A stretch of 64,000 nucleotides of DNA from Streptomyces guryensis (GTDB lineage: Bacteria > Actinomycetota > Actinomycetes > Streptomycetales > Streptomycetaceae). Below the pieces are notes generated by a model. That model had not been told where the DNA came from and ran no database searches. It saw nothing but the letters and a program-made list of their open reading frames with translations. Below are positions 8,043 through 16,708 of this stretch, in pieces. How positions within the stretch are numbered: position 1 is the stretch's first letter; each line of letters begins with the position of its first letter. The DNA lies in assembly GCF_021261325.1 (NCBI RefSeq), contig NZ_JAJSBI010000007.1, forward strand, positions 124,001 through 188,000. Direction: 5' to 3'. Both the position numbers and the translations under genes were made by a program.

Positions 8043-8503
8043 CTTCGGTCACCACTTTCCGACGCAACAGGCGGCCTGTCGTGCCCCTTCCTTTCACGCT
8101 AACGGCGAGTGCCCGACCTCGCTCAGGCAAGTGGCATGTGAGCGATGTCGGGCATTGCGCCAGGAGACGGCGGTGGTATCCCACGCAGAAGGGCAGGTCG
8201 GGTGGCCGGCCGGACCGCCCTGCCGGACGCGGGGCCCACGGCTGTGCCCCATCCGCGTTTGGCAGAAGAAACAGCAGGTCGTCAGCATCCCGGTATCAGC
8301 GGCGGGCCGGCCGCTGTCCGCCGTCCACGTGGACGGTGCGTCTGCCGGCTCTTCAAGGCAACGGTGTTCCAGTTGTGTCACTCGCGGAGGTCGGCCGCGT
8401 GGATCACACCATCTCTTCGTGTCAGTCACTGTCCCACCCGTCGGGGTGGATGTCCGGTAGTGGTGTCCGCTGCTGCTCCGCTGATGCCGTTAGGGTGCGC
8501 GAC
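8043..8503. other. 460-bp intergenic region
   Basis: It separates the divergent Asp23 and CorA genes and should carry both promoters. Apart from the inverted repeat at 8110-8154 I see no gene; open frames here have no recognisable content. Confidence 0.5.
8110..8154. repeat. 16-bp inverted repeat between divergent Asp23 and CorA genes
   Basis: TGCCCGACCTCGCTCA (8110-8125) and TGAGCGATGTCGGGCA (8139-8154) pair at 15 of 16 positions around a 13-nt loop. It lies 68 bp before the Asp23 start and 350 bp before corA. There is no T-run, and the position upstream of both genes suits an operator or attenuator as well as a terminator. Confidence 0.5.
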
Positions 8504-9478
8504 ATGGCCCGTACTCGGCTGTACCGCGACGGCTCCCTGGTCGAGGAGGACTTCCCGGTCCGTGACATCTCCCGGCATCTGGCGGATCCGTCTTCGATCG
8601 TGTGGTTGGACCTGTACCGCCCGAACCGCGCCGAGTTCACGGCGGTCGGCGAGGAACTCGGTCTCCATGAGCTGGCGCTCGAGGACGCGCTGCACGAGGG
8701 ACAACGGGCGAAACTCGACAGCTACCGCACCCATCACTTCCTCAGTGTCTACGCGGTCGCCGTCGCCCCGGACGGCGCAGGACTGACGATGAGCGAGCTC
8801 GCGGTCATCCTCACGCCGCAGGCGCTGATCACCGTCCGTAAGGACGCCGCGTTCGACCTCGACGAGCTGGTTGCCCGCTGGGACCGTACGCCGGCTCTGG
8901 CAGCACACGGGGTCGCCCTGCTGCTCCACGGCCTGCTCGACTACGTCGTCGACGGGCACTTCGCCGCGGTACGGCAACTCGACGAACGTATCGAGGAACT
9001 TGACGATCTGCTCTTCGCCGAGGGCGGCCGGGAGATCCAGACCGTGCAGCGCCAGTCCTACGCCCTGCGGAAGTCACTGGTCCGGCTCCGTCGCGTGGTC
9101 CTGCCCATGCGGGAGGTCGTCAACGCCCTCATGCGTCCCGACCTCGACGTCGTCGACGGCCCCCTGCTGCCGTACTACCGCGATGTGTACGACCACGTGC
9201 TGCGTGCCGGCGAGTGGACGGAGTCGCTGCGCGACCTGGTGGCCTCGGTGATGGAGACCAACTTGTCGGTGCAGGCGAACCGGATGAACCTGATCATGAA
9301 GAAGGTGACGAGCTGGGCCGCGATCATCGCCGTGCCCACGGCGATCACTGGCTTCTACGGACAGAACCTTCCCTACCCCGGCTTCGGACAGCAGGCGGGT
9401 TTCATCGTTTCCAGCGCCGTCATCGTCGTTGTCTCTCTGACGCTGTACTTCGCTTTCAGGCACTGGGACTGGCTCTGA
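8504..9478 (+). CDS. corA: CorA-like magnesium/divalent cation transporter
   Basis: 324 residues from the ATG chosen; the frame is open far upstream, but the protein reads MARTRLYRDG.. as a normal start. A large cytoplasmic N-terminal domain is followed by the long stalk helix (LVASVMETNLSVQANRMNLI, then MKKVTSWAAI) and two C-terminal membrane helices. The loop motif is FYGQN (286-288) followed by LPYPG; classic CorA has GMN, and the Met-to-Gln form occurs in a subgroup of actinobacterial proteins, from memory. Transport of Mg2+ or another divalent ion is likely but the altered selectivity loop leaves the ion open. Confidence 0.8.
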   Translation: MARTRLYRDGSLVEEDFPVRDISRHLADPSSIVWLDLYRPNRAEFTAVGEELGLHELALEDALHEGQRAKLDSYRTHHFLSVYAVAVAPDGAGLTMSELAVILTPQALITVRKDAAFDLDELVARWDRTPALAAHGVALLLHGLLDYVVDGHFAAVRQLDERIEELDDLLFAEGGREIQTVQRQSYALRKSLVRLRRVVLPMREVVNALMRPDLDVVDGPLLPYYRDVYDHVLRAGEWTESLRDLVASVMETNLSVQANRMNLIMKKVTSWAAIIAVPTAITGFYGQNLPYPGFGQQAGFIVSSAVIVVVSLTLYFAFRHWDWL

Positions 9479-9552
9479 CCGCACACGCTGCTGTGTGCTC
9501 GCCGGCAGACGGGTCCTGACCGGCCGCCGATCGATCCCCGGGCGAGCGTGCG

Positions 9553-10404
9553 TCAGGCGTCAAGGCGGCGCCCCGCGAGCCAGGTGACGATCTCGGGGTC
9601 ATGGTGGTCGAAGAACAGGGAGCTGCCGGTGTCGAGGCCGGCGATCTGGGCCATCTGCTCGTCGGTGAGCTGGAAGTCGAAGACGTCGATGTTCTCGGCC
9701 ATGCGCTCGGCGCGTACGGACTTGGGGATGGCGATGACACCGCGCTGGGTGAGCCAGCGCAGGACGACCTGGGCGACCGACTTGCCGTACTCCTTGCCGA
9801 TGCCGGCGAGCAGCGGGTTGGTGAACAGGTCGTTCTTGCCTTCGGCGAAGCCGCCCCAGGACTGGATCTGCACGCCGTGTTCGCGCATCAGTGCCTGGTG
9901 GTCGGCGCGCTGGAAGAACGGGTGGGTCTCGATCTGGTTGACGGCCGGGGTGATCTCGTTGTTGACGATGAGGTCGACCAGCCGGTCGGGGTAGAAGTTG
10001 GCGACACCGATCGCCTTGGCCGTGCCCTCGCGGTGGAGGGCTTCCATGGCGCGCCACTGGCCGTAGACGTCGCCGAAGGGCTGGTGCATCAGATACAGGT
10101 CGAGGTGGTCCAGGCCCAGCTTGTTCAGGGATGTCTCGAACGCGCGGCGGGTGTTGTCCTGGGCGGGGGCGTCCTGCACCCAGAGCTTGGTGGTGACGAA
10201 CAGGTCCTCGCGGGGGACGCCGCTGGACTTGATCGCGTGGCCCACGGCTTCCTCGTTGCCGTAGGCGGCGGCGGTGTCCAGCAGCCGGTAGCCGGCGGCG
10301 AGGGCTTCGGAGACGGCGCGCTCGGTGTCCTCGGTGGGGATCTGGTAGACGCCGAAGCCGAGGAGCGGCATCTCGACGCCGTTGTTGAGGGTGACGGTCT
10401 GCAT
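9553..10404 (-). CDS. aldo/keto reductase (AKR)
   Basis: 283 residues, a complete NADPH-dependent AKR TIM barrel. The catalytic tetrad is visible: Asp43 and Tyr48 (LLDTAAAYGN), Lys73 (VTTKLW) and His107 (LYLMHQPF). The coenzyme-binding end GVIAIPKSVRAERMAENIDV is present. It is related to 2,5-diketo-gluconate reductase-like enzymes and should reduce small aldehydes or ketones. Last gene of a minus-strand set with an alcohol dehydrogenase and a second reductase. Confidence 0.88.
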   Translation of the reverse strand: MQTVTLNNGVEMPLLGFGVYQIPTEDTERAVSEALAAGYRLLDTAAAYGNEEAVGHAIKSSGVPREDLFVTTKLWVQDAPAQDNTRRAFETSLNKLGLDHLDLYLMHQPFGDVYGQWRAMEALHREGTAKAIGVANFYPDRLVDLIVNNEITPAVNQIETHPFFQRADHQALMREHGVQIQSWGGFAEGKNDLFTNPLLAGIGKEYGKSVAQVVLRWLTQRGVIAIPKSVRAERMAENIDVFDFQLTDEQMAQIAGLDTGSSLFFDHHDPEIVTWLAGRRLDA

Positions 10405-10442
10405 GCGTGGGTGTCCTTCGTTGTGCGGGTGGGAGCAGGTGG

Positions 10443-11471
10443 TCAGGGGCGGATGAGGGCCTTGAGGACCTGGCGGTCGGCCATGGCCCGGTAGGCGTCC
10501 GGTGTCCGGTCGAGGGCGAATTCCTGGTCGAAGACGTGGCCGGGGGCGATGGTGCCGTCCAGGACGTCGGGCAGCAGCTGCTCGATGTAGGCGCGGGCGG
10601 GGCCGGCGCCGCCGGTCAGGGTGATGTTGCGCATGAACTCGGCCGGGCCGATCGGTCCCTGCTCGTACTGCGGGACGCCCAGTCGGCTGATCGTGCCGCC
10701 GTCCAGGACCGCGCCGAGCGCGGTGTCCAGGGCCGGGCGGGTGCCGACGGCCTCGATGACCTTGTCCACGCCCCCGGTCAGTTCGCGGATGCGGGCGACG
10801 CCCTCTTCACCGCGCTCGGCGACGACTTCGGTGGCGCCGAACCTGCGGCCCAGGTCGGTGCGGGCCGAGTGGCGTCCTGCGAGCACGATCCGCTCGGCCC
10901 CGAGCCGATGCGCGGCGATGACCGCGCACAGGCCGACCGCGCCGTCCCCGACCACGAGCACCGTGTCACCGCGGCCGATGCCGGCGGTGACGGCGCCGTG
11001 GTGGCCGGTGGTCATCACGTCGGAGAGTGCCAGCAGGGAGGGCAGCAGCGCGGAGTCGGCGGCCACCGGCAGCTTCACCAGGGTGCCGTCCGCGTACGGG
11101 ACGCGGACGGCTTCGCCCTGTCCACCGTCGACGCCGTCGAAGCCGTACCGGCCGCCGTTGCGGCACGAGATGTGGAGGCCCTTGGCGCAGTAGTCGCAGG
11201 TGTTGTCGCTGTAGGTGAAGGGGGCGACGACCAGGTCGCCGGACTTCAGGGCGGTCACGTCCGCGCCGGTCTCCTCCACGACGCCGAGGAACTCGTGGCC
11301 CATGGGGCGGCCGGTGTCGGTGGCGGGCATGGCTGCATAGGGCCACAGGTCGCTGCCGCACACGCAGGAGGTGACCACGCGGACGACCGCGTCGGTCGGC
11401 TGGACGATCTTCGGGTCGGGCCGGTCCTCGACGCGGACGTCGCGGGCACCGTACATGACTGCTGCACGCAT
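10443..11471 (-). CDS. zinc-dependent alcohol dehydrogenase family protein
   Basis: 342 residues from MRAAVMYGARDV; the frame is open upstream but that part overlaps the next gene. A medium-chain dehydrogenase with the GroES-like N-domain (Cys38-Gly-Ser, His59-Glu60 for catalytic zinc; Cys92, Cys95 and Cys103 in the structural-zinc lobe) and a Rossmann fold (VLVVGDGAVGLCAVIAAHRL). Substrate unknown. It sits between two aldo/keto reductases on the same strand (38 bp to one, 52 bp to the other), so the set probably acts in detoxification or redox metabolism of carbonyls. Confidence 0.87.
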   Translation of the reverse strand: MRAAVMYGARDVRVEDRPDPKIVQPTDAVVRVVTSCVCGSDLWPYAAMPATDTGRPMGHEFLGVVEETGADVTALKSGDLVVAPFTYSDNTCDYCAKGLHISCRNGGRYGFDGVDGGQGEAVRVPYADGTLVKLPVAADSALLPSLLALSDVMTTGHHGAVTAGIGRGDTVLVVGDGAVGLCAVIAAHRLGAERIVLAGRHSARTDLGRRFGATEVVAERGEEGVARIRELTGGVDKVIEAVGTRPALDTALGAVLDGGTISRLGVPQYEQGPIGPAEFMRNITLTGGAGPARAYIEQLLPDVLDGTIAPGHVFDQEFALDRTPDAYRAMADRQVLKALIRP

Positions 11472-11523
11472 GAGGGAGGTTGCTCCAAACAGGGGATGGG
11501 CCGGGGCCGCAGCGGGGCGGGGG

Positions 11524-12501
11524 TCAGCGTTCGAGCATCCGGGCCTGGGCCTCGGTGTGGGTGGCGCCGGCGGCGGGCGGCAGGCTGGAGAGCCGGTCGA
11601 GCTGCTCGGCAGTGAGGGTGACGGCGTCGGCGGCGGTGTTCTCCTCGACCCGGCTGACGCGCTTGGTGCCGGGGATCGGGGCGATGTCGTCTCCCTGGGC
11701 GAGCAGCCAGGCCAGCGCCACTTGCCCGGGCGTGGCACCGGCCTCGTCGGCCAGGGCCTTGACCTCGTCGGCGAGCGCCAGGTTGTGCTGGAAGTTCTCG
11801 CCGGTGAAGCGCGGGTTGTCGCGCCGGAAGTCGTTCTCGTCGAACTCGTCGGTGGAGCGCACCGTGCCGGTCAGGAAGCCGCGGCCCAGCGGGGAGAACG
11901 GCACCAGCCCGATGTTCAGCTCCCGCAGCACGGGCAGGATCCTCTCCTCGATCCCGCGAGTGAACAGGGAGTACTCGGACTGGACCGCGGTGACCGGCTG
12001 CACCGCGTGGGCGCGGCGGATCGTGTCCGGGCCGGCCTCCGAGAGCCCGAAGGCCCGCACCTTGCCCTCGGCGATCAGCTCCTTGACGGCGCCGGCGGTC
12101 TCCTCGAGCGGCGTGTTCGGGTCGACGCGGTGCTGGTAGTAGAGGTCGATGTGGTCGGTGCCGAGCCTCTTCAGGGAGCCCTCGACCGCGGTGCGGATGT
12201 TCGCCGGGCTGGAGTCCAGGTTCCAGGCGCCCTCGCCGCCGTGCGAGACCAGGCCGAACTTTGTGGCCAGGACCACTTGGTCCCGGCGCCCCTTCAGAGC
12301 CCGTCCGAGTAGTTCCTCGTTCGTGTACGGCCCGTAGATCTCGGCCGTGTCGATGAGCGTGACGCCCAGTTCCAGCGCCCGGTGCACGGTCCTGATCGAC
12401 TCCGCGTCGTCGGTGCCGGAGCCCGTGTAGCCGTGGGACATACCCATCGCACCCAGACCGATCCGGGAAACCTCCAGGTCACGCAGCTTGATGTACCGCA
12501 T
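11524..12501 (-). CDS. aldo/keto reductase, second copy
   Basis: 325 residues of the YajO/perakine-reductase-like AKR subgroup. Tetrad: Asp51 and Tyr56 (LIDTAEIYGPY), Lys81 (LATKFG), His in LYYQHRVDPNTP. The C-terminal cofactor segment is IAPIPGTKRVSRVEENTAA. First gene of the minus-strand set, divergent from the XRE regulator at 12718, which is its most likely controller. Confidence 0.88.
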   Translation of the reverse strand: MRYIKLRDLEVSRIGLGAMGMSHGYTGSGTDDAESIRTVHRALELGVTLIDTAEIYGPYTNEELLGRALKGRRDQVVLATKFGLVSHGGEGAWNLDSSPANIRTAVEGSLKRLGTDHIDLYYQHRVDPNTPLEETAGAVKELIAEGKVRAFGLSEAGPDTIRRAHAVQPVTAVQSEYSLFTRGIEERILPVLRELNIGLVPFSPLGRGFLTGTVRSTDEFDENDFRRDNPRFTGENFQHNLALADEVKALADEAGATPGQVALAWLLAQGDDIAPIPGTKRVSRVEENTAADAVTLTAEQLDRLSSLPPAAGATHTEAQARMLER

Positions 12502-12717
12502 CTCGCCCTCTTTCGATCCATTGCGTACCCGGCACCCCCACTCCCGCCCGGCCCGGTGGGTCGCGCCTGTGGTGACTGGGTAGGGGCCGGGGTACCGGCG
12601 TGTTGCTCATTCACCTTCGCCCGGATTGCGGAGATGTGGCAGGGCGGGCTCTTCGGGGGTAATGACAGGGCCCCCCTCACGCTGCACTGCGGGCACTGAC
12701 CGGATAAGACTGGAGCC
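12502..12717. promoter_or_regulatory. divergent promoter region, reductase set / XRE regulator
   Basis: 216 bp between two divergently transcribed starts. CTGGAGCC precedes the regulator ATG as its ribosome binding site. No clear -35/-10 pair or operator palindrome could be assigned by eye; the placement alone argues for joint control. Confidence 0.4.
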
Positions 12718-13626
12718 ATGGCATCCCAGAGCGCGCACAGCGAGGGCGCCGAGCTGGGCCGCTACCTGCGTGCCCGTCGGACCCAGACCAGCCCTGAGCA
12801 CGTCGGCCTGACCGTCGGCGCCGGCGTACGCCGCACTCCCGGCCTGCGCCGCGAGGAGCTGGCCACCCTTGCCGGCATCAGCATCGACTACTACGTCCGT
12901 CTGGAGCGCGGCAAGGAGACCCGTCCCAGTCCGGCCGTGCTCGACTCCCTCGCCCGCGCGCTGAATATGGACGACCAGGAGCACCAGCACCTGCGCGAGC
13001 TCGCGGCCCGCGCCGCCCGCTACGTGTCCGAACCCCCGCCCGCGCCCAGTCGCACCGTGCGCCCGCATCTGAAGCTGCTGCTCGAGTCGCTGCGTCCGAA
13101 CCCGGCCTACGTCATCAGCCGCAGCATGGACATGCTCGCCTGGAATCCCGGTGGCCTCGCCCTGTACGCGGGCCTGGACGACTGGCCCGTCAAGCACCGC
13201 AATCTCGCCCGCTACCTCTTCCTGCACCCCGCAGCCCGCGATCTCTTCCCCGACTGGGACCGCCAGATCACTGCCTGCGTCGCCCGCCTGCGCGCCGTTG
13301 CCGGCACCGCCCCGGACGCCCCCGACCTCACCAACCTCGTCGGCGAACTCCTGCTGAAAAGCCCCGACTTCGCCGGCCTGTGGGAACGCTACGAGGTCAC
13401 CGGACGCAAGCCCGCACAGAAGATCTTCCAGCACCCGCAGGTCGGCACACTCACCCTCACATCCCAGTCCCTGCACGTGGAAGGCACCCCCGGCCAGCGC
13501 ATCGGCGTCTACACCGCCGAACCCGGCACCCCCGACCACGACGCTCTGCTCCTACTCGACATGACCGCACCACGGCCCGCCGAACGTCCGGCATCCGCCC
13601 CCCGGGCCACCGATCAGCGGTCGTAA
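12718..13626 (+). CDS. XRE-family regulator with MmyB-like ligand domain
   Basis: 302 residues. N-terminal helix-turn-helix (ELGRYLRARR, then TPGLRREELATLAGISIDYY and VRLERGKETRPSP), followed by the C-terminal MmyB-like region (NPAYVISRSMDMLAWNPGGLAL, RNLARYLFLHPAARDLFPDW, ADLTNLVGELLLKSPDF-like pattern, VGTLTLTSQSLHV). Such proteins in Streptomyces often stand divergent from oxidoreductases and repress them until a small ligand binds. Here the neighbour is the AKR/ADH set. Confidence 0.87.
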   Translation: MASQSAHSEGAELGRYLRARRTQTSPEHVGLTVGAGVRRTPGLRREELATLAGISIDYYVRLERGKETRPSPAVLDSLARALNMDDQEHQHLRELAARAARYVSEPPPAPSRTVRPHLKLLLESLRPNPAYVISRSMDMLAWNPGGLALYAGLDDWPVKHRNLARYLFLHPAARDLFPDWDRQITACVARLRAVAGTAPDAPDLTNLVGELLLKSPDFAGLWERYEVTGRKPAQKIFQHPQVGTLTLTSQSLHVEGTPGQRIGVYTAEPGTPDHDALLLLDMTAPRPAERPASAPRATDQRS

Positions 13627-13912
13627 GCAGCAGGCATCCCCGGCAGCCCTGGTCTTGTCGACGCCCATCCGGAGAAGGCCGTCGACAAGGCTCGTCGCGC
13701 GGGTTGAGCGAGCGGTCCTTGGAGCGTTCCCCCGCTGAGGCCGTGGGGCGAATCTCATAGCGCGCTCTCAGATGTATGAGGCCATGACGCTGTGGACTGC
13801 GATCGCGGAACAGAGGAGGTAGGGCGTCGTAGCGTCTGTAGATGGTTTAGGAGCGCCGCTGCGGCAGAATCAACATCGTTTGGCCCCCTGTTCGGCTCCC
13901 CGGACACGACAA

Positions 13913-13942
13913 AGGGCCAATCGCGATCATGCGATTGGCCCT
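13913..13942 (-). terminator. hairpin beyond the second tRNA-Pro remnant
   Basis: Perfect 12-bp stem AGGGCCAATCGC / GCGATTGGCCCT with a 6-nt loop, just beyond the 3' end of the minus-strand tRNA remnant. Same position as the hairpin at 1457-1493 but unrelated in sequence, as expected if each travelled with a different element or chromosome piece. Confidence 0.7.
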
Positions 13943-13951
13943 CTGACCAGC

Positions 13952-14119
13952 GTCGGGGTGGCGGGATTTGAACCCACGACCTCTTCGTCCCGAATGAGGG
14001 TCGGGCGTGATCACCACCGGGTGGTTGGCTGTTTTGCCTGATCAGGGTGTTGGGGTGGGGCGGTCTCGGGTGGTGTCGAAGGGGCTTGGGGAGCGGGTTG
14101 GCTCCCAGATGGCTCCCAG
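13952..14119 (-). repeat. tRNA-Pro(CGG) 3'-half remnant plus flank; candidate att site, copy 2
   Basis: 13952-13999 matches 1508-1555 at 47 of 48 positions and fits the standard tRNA-Pro 3' half (CGAAGAGGTCGTGGGTTC.. on the minus strand). The 5' half of the tRNA is again absent. Further sequence to about 14119 is recognisably related to the flank of copy 1 and ends with the same pair of GGCTCCCA motifs, which could be integrase arm sites. The two copies bracket 12.4 kb in direct orientation. Confidence 0.75.
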
Positions 14120-14315
14120 GAGCGTCCCTCTCGTGCTTACCATTGGGCGGGCTCGCTACGCGATCGGAGATCGAGCAGGTGACTCCTGCAGACCACGTTC
14201 GACTGCCCCTACCACGCGCCCTGCGGAGCAGGAGTCTGGTCTTGACGTGATCTCTCACGAGGCCGGGTGACTGCCGTTCTTGGTGACTCGCCGAACCACC
14301 GTACTCGGCTGTCGT

Positions 14316-16655
14316 TCAGTTCCGTTTGGTCACTGGCTCCGTCAGAAACGGGCTGGGATTGCCGTGCCAGGTGATGGTGAGGGCGTCACGGGCACGTGTG
14401 GCAGCGACAAACAGCATCGAGCGGGCCTTACGCAACTCCCGGCGGTAGCGTGCCGGATCATCAGCACGGTATCGGTCGATCGAATCCGTGCGTGGGACAA
14501 GCTTGTTGCTTGCACCTACGATGACGATGCGCTGGTACTCGAGACCCTTGAAGCGGGGCATGGTGCCCACATGAATCTCGCCGTCGCCGCGAGGGCCGTC
14601 CGAGGTCAGTTGGGCGTAGCCGAGACCTGCCTTTGTGGCGAGGTGGTAGATCACCTGGCTCACTTTGTCTCGGTCAGGGACTGCGACGGCGATCAGACCG
14701 CGGACGTCGCCTGCTGCACTGCTTTCGTGGGCAAGTCCGTCGCGCCATTCACGCAAAGTGGCGGCCAGGCCGTCGAGTTCCTCCTCCCAAGTGGCGTAGC
14801 CGCGCAGTTCGGGTACAGGTCCGTGCAGAACGGAACGGTAGCCCGACAGGGTGTCGGTCCCGTCGTCGAGGTCGTCATATGTCTCGCCGGACATCACCGT
14901 CAGGGCGCGGGCGAGGATCTCCTTCGTGGTGCGGTAGCTCAGGGACAGGCGGGCGGAGCGTCCTCGGACGTTGATTCCGAGAGAACCGAGGGAGACATGG
15001 TTGTCGTAGACCCGTTGGTGCGTGTCACCGGCGATGAACATGTCGTTGTCGCCGGGGGCGACCATGGCTCGCAGCATCTTCCAGTGTGCCGCGCGCAGGT
15101 CCTGCGCCTCGTCGACGACGATGTGCTTGTAGCGGTGTTTCAGGTCGCTCATTGATGCCTCGGCGTCGCGGTGGATCAGGTCGCGACCGCCGACCTGATC
15201 CTTGTACGCCTGACGGGACTGGATGCGGCCGGCGCGCTCCATCTCGTAGCGGGCGGCGCGTTCGGCGGCTTGGCCCCAGGTCTCGATGTCCTTCTTGTCG
15301 AGGCGGGCGGTGAACTGGTCGAGGATTTTCCACACGGCGGCTCGTTCGGGGCGAGTGAGCGGGCGTCCACGGCCAGCTCGGCGCGTCTGGAAATAGGCCG
15401 TGCGCGTCCCCACGGCCTGGCCGAGGATGACCTGTTCCCACTCCTCAATGAGGAACTCGGGTTCCCAGGACCCTTGCTGGCCGACCTCAGCGAGAACAGT
15501 GCGCAGCTCGGTGAGAGCCGTGCGGTCATCGACGCGGCGTTTGACGCTGCCCGATAGCGCGTTCTCGCTGACGACCTTGTAGGCGAGTTCGTCGATGTGG
15601 GCGATCTCCACGCGGGCGAGGAGATCAGGGTCCCCGATGAGGTCGGTGAGGCGAGCGCGCAGGTCAGCCGTGAGGTTCTTGGTGAAGGTTGTCAGCAGAA
15701 TGGGCTTGTCCCGGCCCGGCTTCAGCTGCCGTACGAGGTGGTGGATCCGATGCAGGGCGACGATGGTCTTGCCGGTGCCAGGGCCGCCGGAGACGCGGGC
15801 GGGGCCGTTGTAGTCACGATCGACCAGTCGAGCCTGGGTGGGGTGGAGAAACACCTTCCATGCCTGGAAATCGCCGTCTTCCAGGACTTTCTGCAGGGCG
15901 TCATCGATGGTGGTGACGGCGGTGCGGGCGAGGGCGGCGCCGAAGTCTCCGAGGTCGATCTGGTCGGTTGAGGCAACCGCAGCGGTGATCTCGGCACGTA
16001 CTTCGTCCGGGCTCATTCCAGCGGCCAGGCCGTACAGGACGTCCTGGGACAGCAGCGGTGCTCCCGCTACCAGGCGGTCGAGGTCGGCGGTGTCGGTGAG
16101 GGTGAGCGCGAGGTCGATGAGCGGTTCAGCGACGCCAAGTTCGCGGAGCAGCTGCCGGGAGTGCCCGGCAAGCAGCGGAGATGCCGGGGCAGCCGGCTCG
16201 GCGTCGGGCTGTGCATCTGGTCCGGAGGTGGGGGTGTCCTCGGTCTCGACGGTGGTGGTCGCGTCAGGTTCGGCCGGGATGAGCTGGATGCCGGCGCGGC
16301 GCAGGGCGCCTTCGCCGACGACGGAGAGGTCGACGAACTCGATCTCTCCGGAGACGCGGTTGATGGCGACGGATAGTTGCTCGTAGACGTCTCGACGGTG
16401 TCGAACCGCGATGACCAGCCAACTCTCATCCCCCGTCTCGTCCGTCCCGGTGCGGGTGAGCAAGGCGCGGTAGGAGTCGTCGATCCGAGCGGAGAAGATT
16501 TGCGAGTCGCCCTTGAGCGCCTTCAGCTGCAGGCCGTTGCTGTGCGGGTTCTCCCGGAAGCGGTGGGAGAAATCGTAGAACTTGGCCTTCACCGAGCGGT
16601 CGAGCTTGTAGAGCTCTTGCTCGGCTTTCTGGTACAGGCTGAGCCGGACAGTCAT
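14316..16655 (-). CDS. UvrD-type helicase with N-terminal ParE/RelE-like domain
   Basis: 779 residues. Residues 1-95 resemble the RelE/ParE toxin fold (YQKAEQELYKLDRSVKAKFY, LKGDSQIFSARIDDSYRALL, VIAVRHRRDVY). After a variable linker comes a superfamily 1 helicase: Walker A GGPGTGKTIVALHRIHHL, the DEAQ box (VVDEAQDLRAAHW), AGDTHQRVYDNH, LSLSYRTTKEILARAL and VAATRARDALTITWHG. The last gene of the accessory Dnd operon, 53 bp after the 889-residue protein. It may unwind or process targeted DNA; whether the ParE-like part acts as an RNase or just binds is unknown. Confidence 0.85.
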   Translation of the reverse strand: MTVRLSLYQKAEQELYKLDRSVKAKFYDFSHRFRENPHSNGLQLKALKGDSQIFSARIDDSYRALLTRTGTDETGDESWLVIAVRHRRDVYEQLSVAINRVSGEIEFVDLSVVGEGALRRAGIQLIPAEPDATTTVETEDTPTSGPDAQPDAEPAAPASPLLAGHSRQLLRELGVAEPLIDLALTLTDTADLDRLVAGAPLLSQDVLYGLAAGMSPDEVRAEITAAVASTDQIDLGDFGAALARTAVTTIDDALQKVLEDGDFQAWKVFLHPTQARLVDRDYNGPARVSGGPGTGKTIVALHRIHHLVRQLKPGRDKPILLTTFTKNLTADLRARLTDLIGDPDLLARVEIAHIDELAYKVVSENALSGSVKRRVDDRTALTELRTVLAEVGQQGSWEPEFLIEEWEQVILGQAVGTRTAYFQTRRAGRGRPLTRPERAAVWKILDQFTARLDKKDIETWGQAAERAARYEMERAGRIQSRQAYKDQVGGRDLIHRDAEASMSDLKHRYKHIVVDEAQDLRAAHWKMLRAMVAPGDNDMFIAGDTHQRVYDNHVSLGSLGINVRGRSARLSLSYRTTKEILARALTVMSGETYDDLDDGTDTLSGYRSVLHGPVPELRGYATWEEELDGLAATLREWRDGLAHESSAAGDVRGLIAVAVPDRDKVSQVIYHLATKAGLGYAQLTSDGPRGDGEIHVGTMPRFKGLEYQRIVIVGASNKLVPRTDSIDRYRADDPARYRRELRKARSMLFVAATRARDALTITWHGNPSPFLTEPVTKRN

Positions 16656-16708
16656 CAGGTGGCGCCTTCCAGGTCGTCGATGGGATAGCGTGGCGTGCTG
16701 GCGCCTCT

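Larger units (their letters stand above)
13627..14315. other. 689-bp non-coding junction with the second att-like site
   Basis: No protein gene is supported. It holds the hairpin at 13913-13942 and the tRNA-Pro remnant with its conserved flank at 13952-14119. This is the left edge of the phosphorothioation island. Confidence 0.6.
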
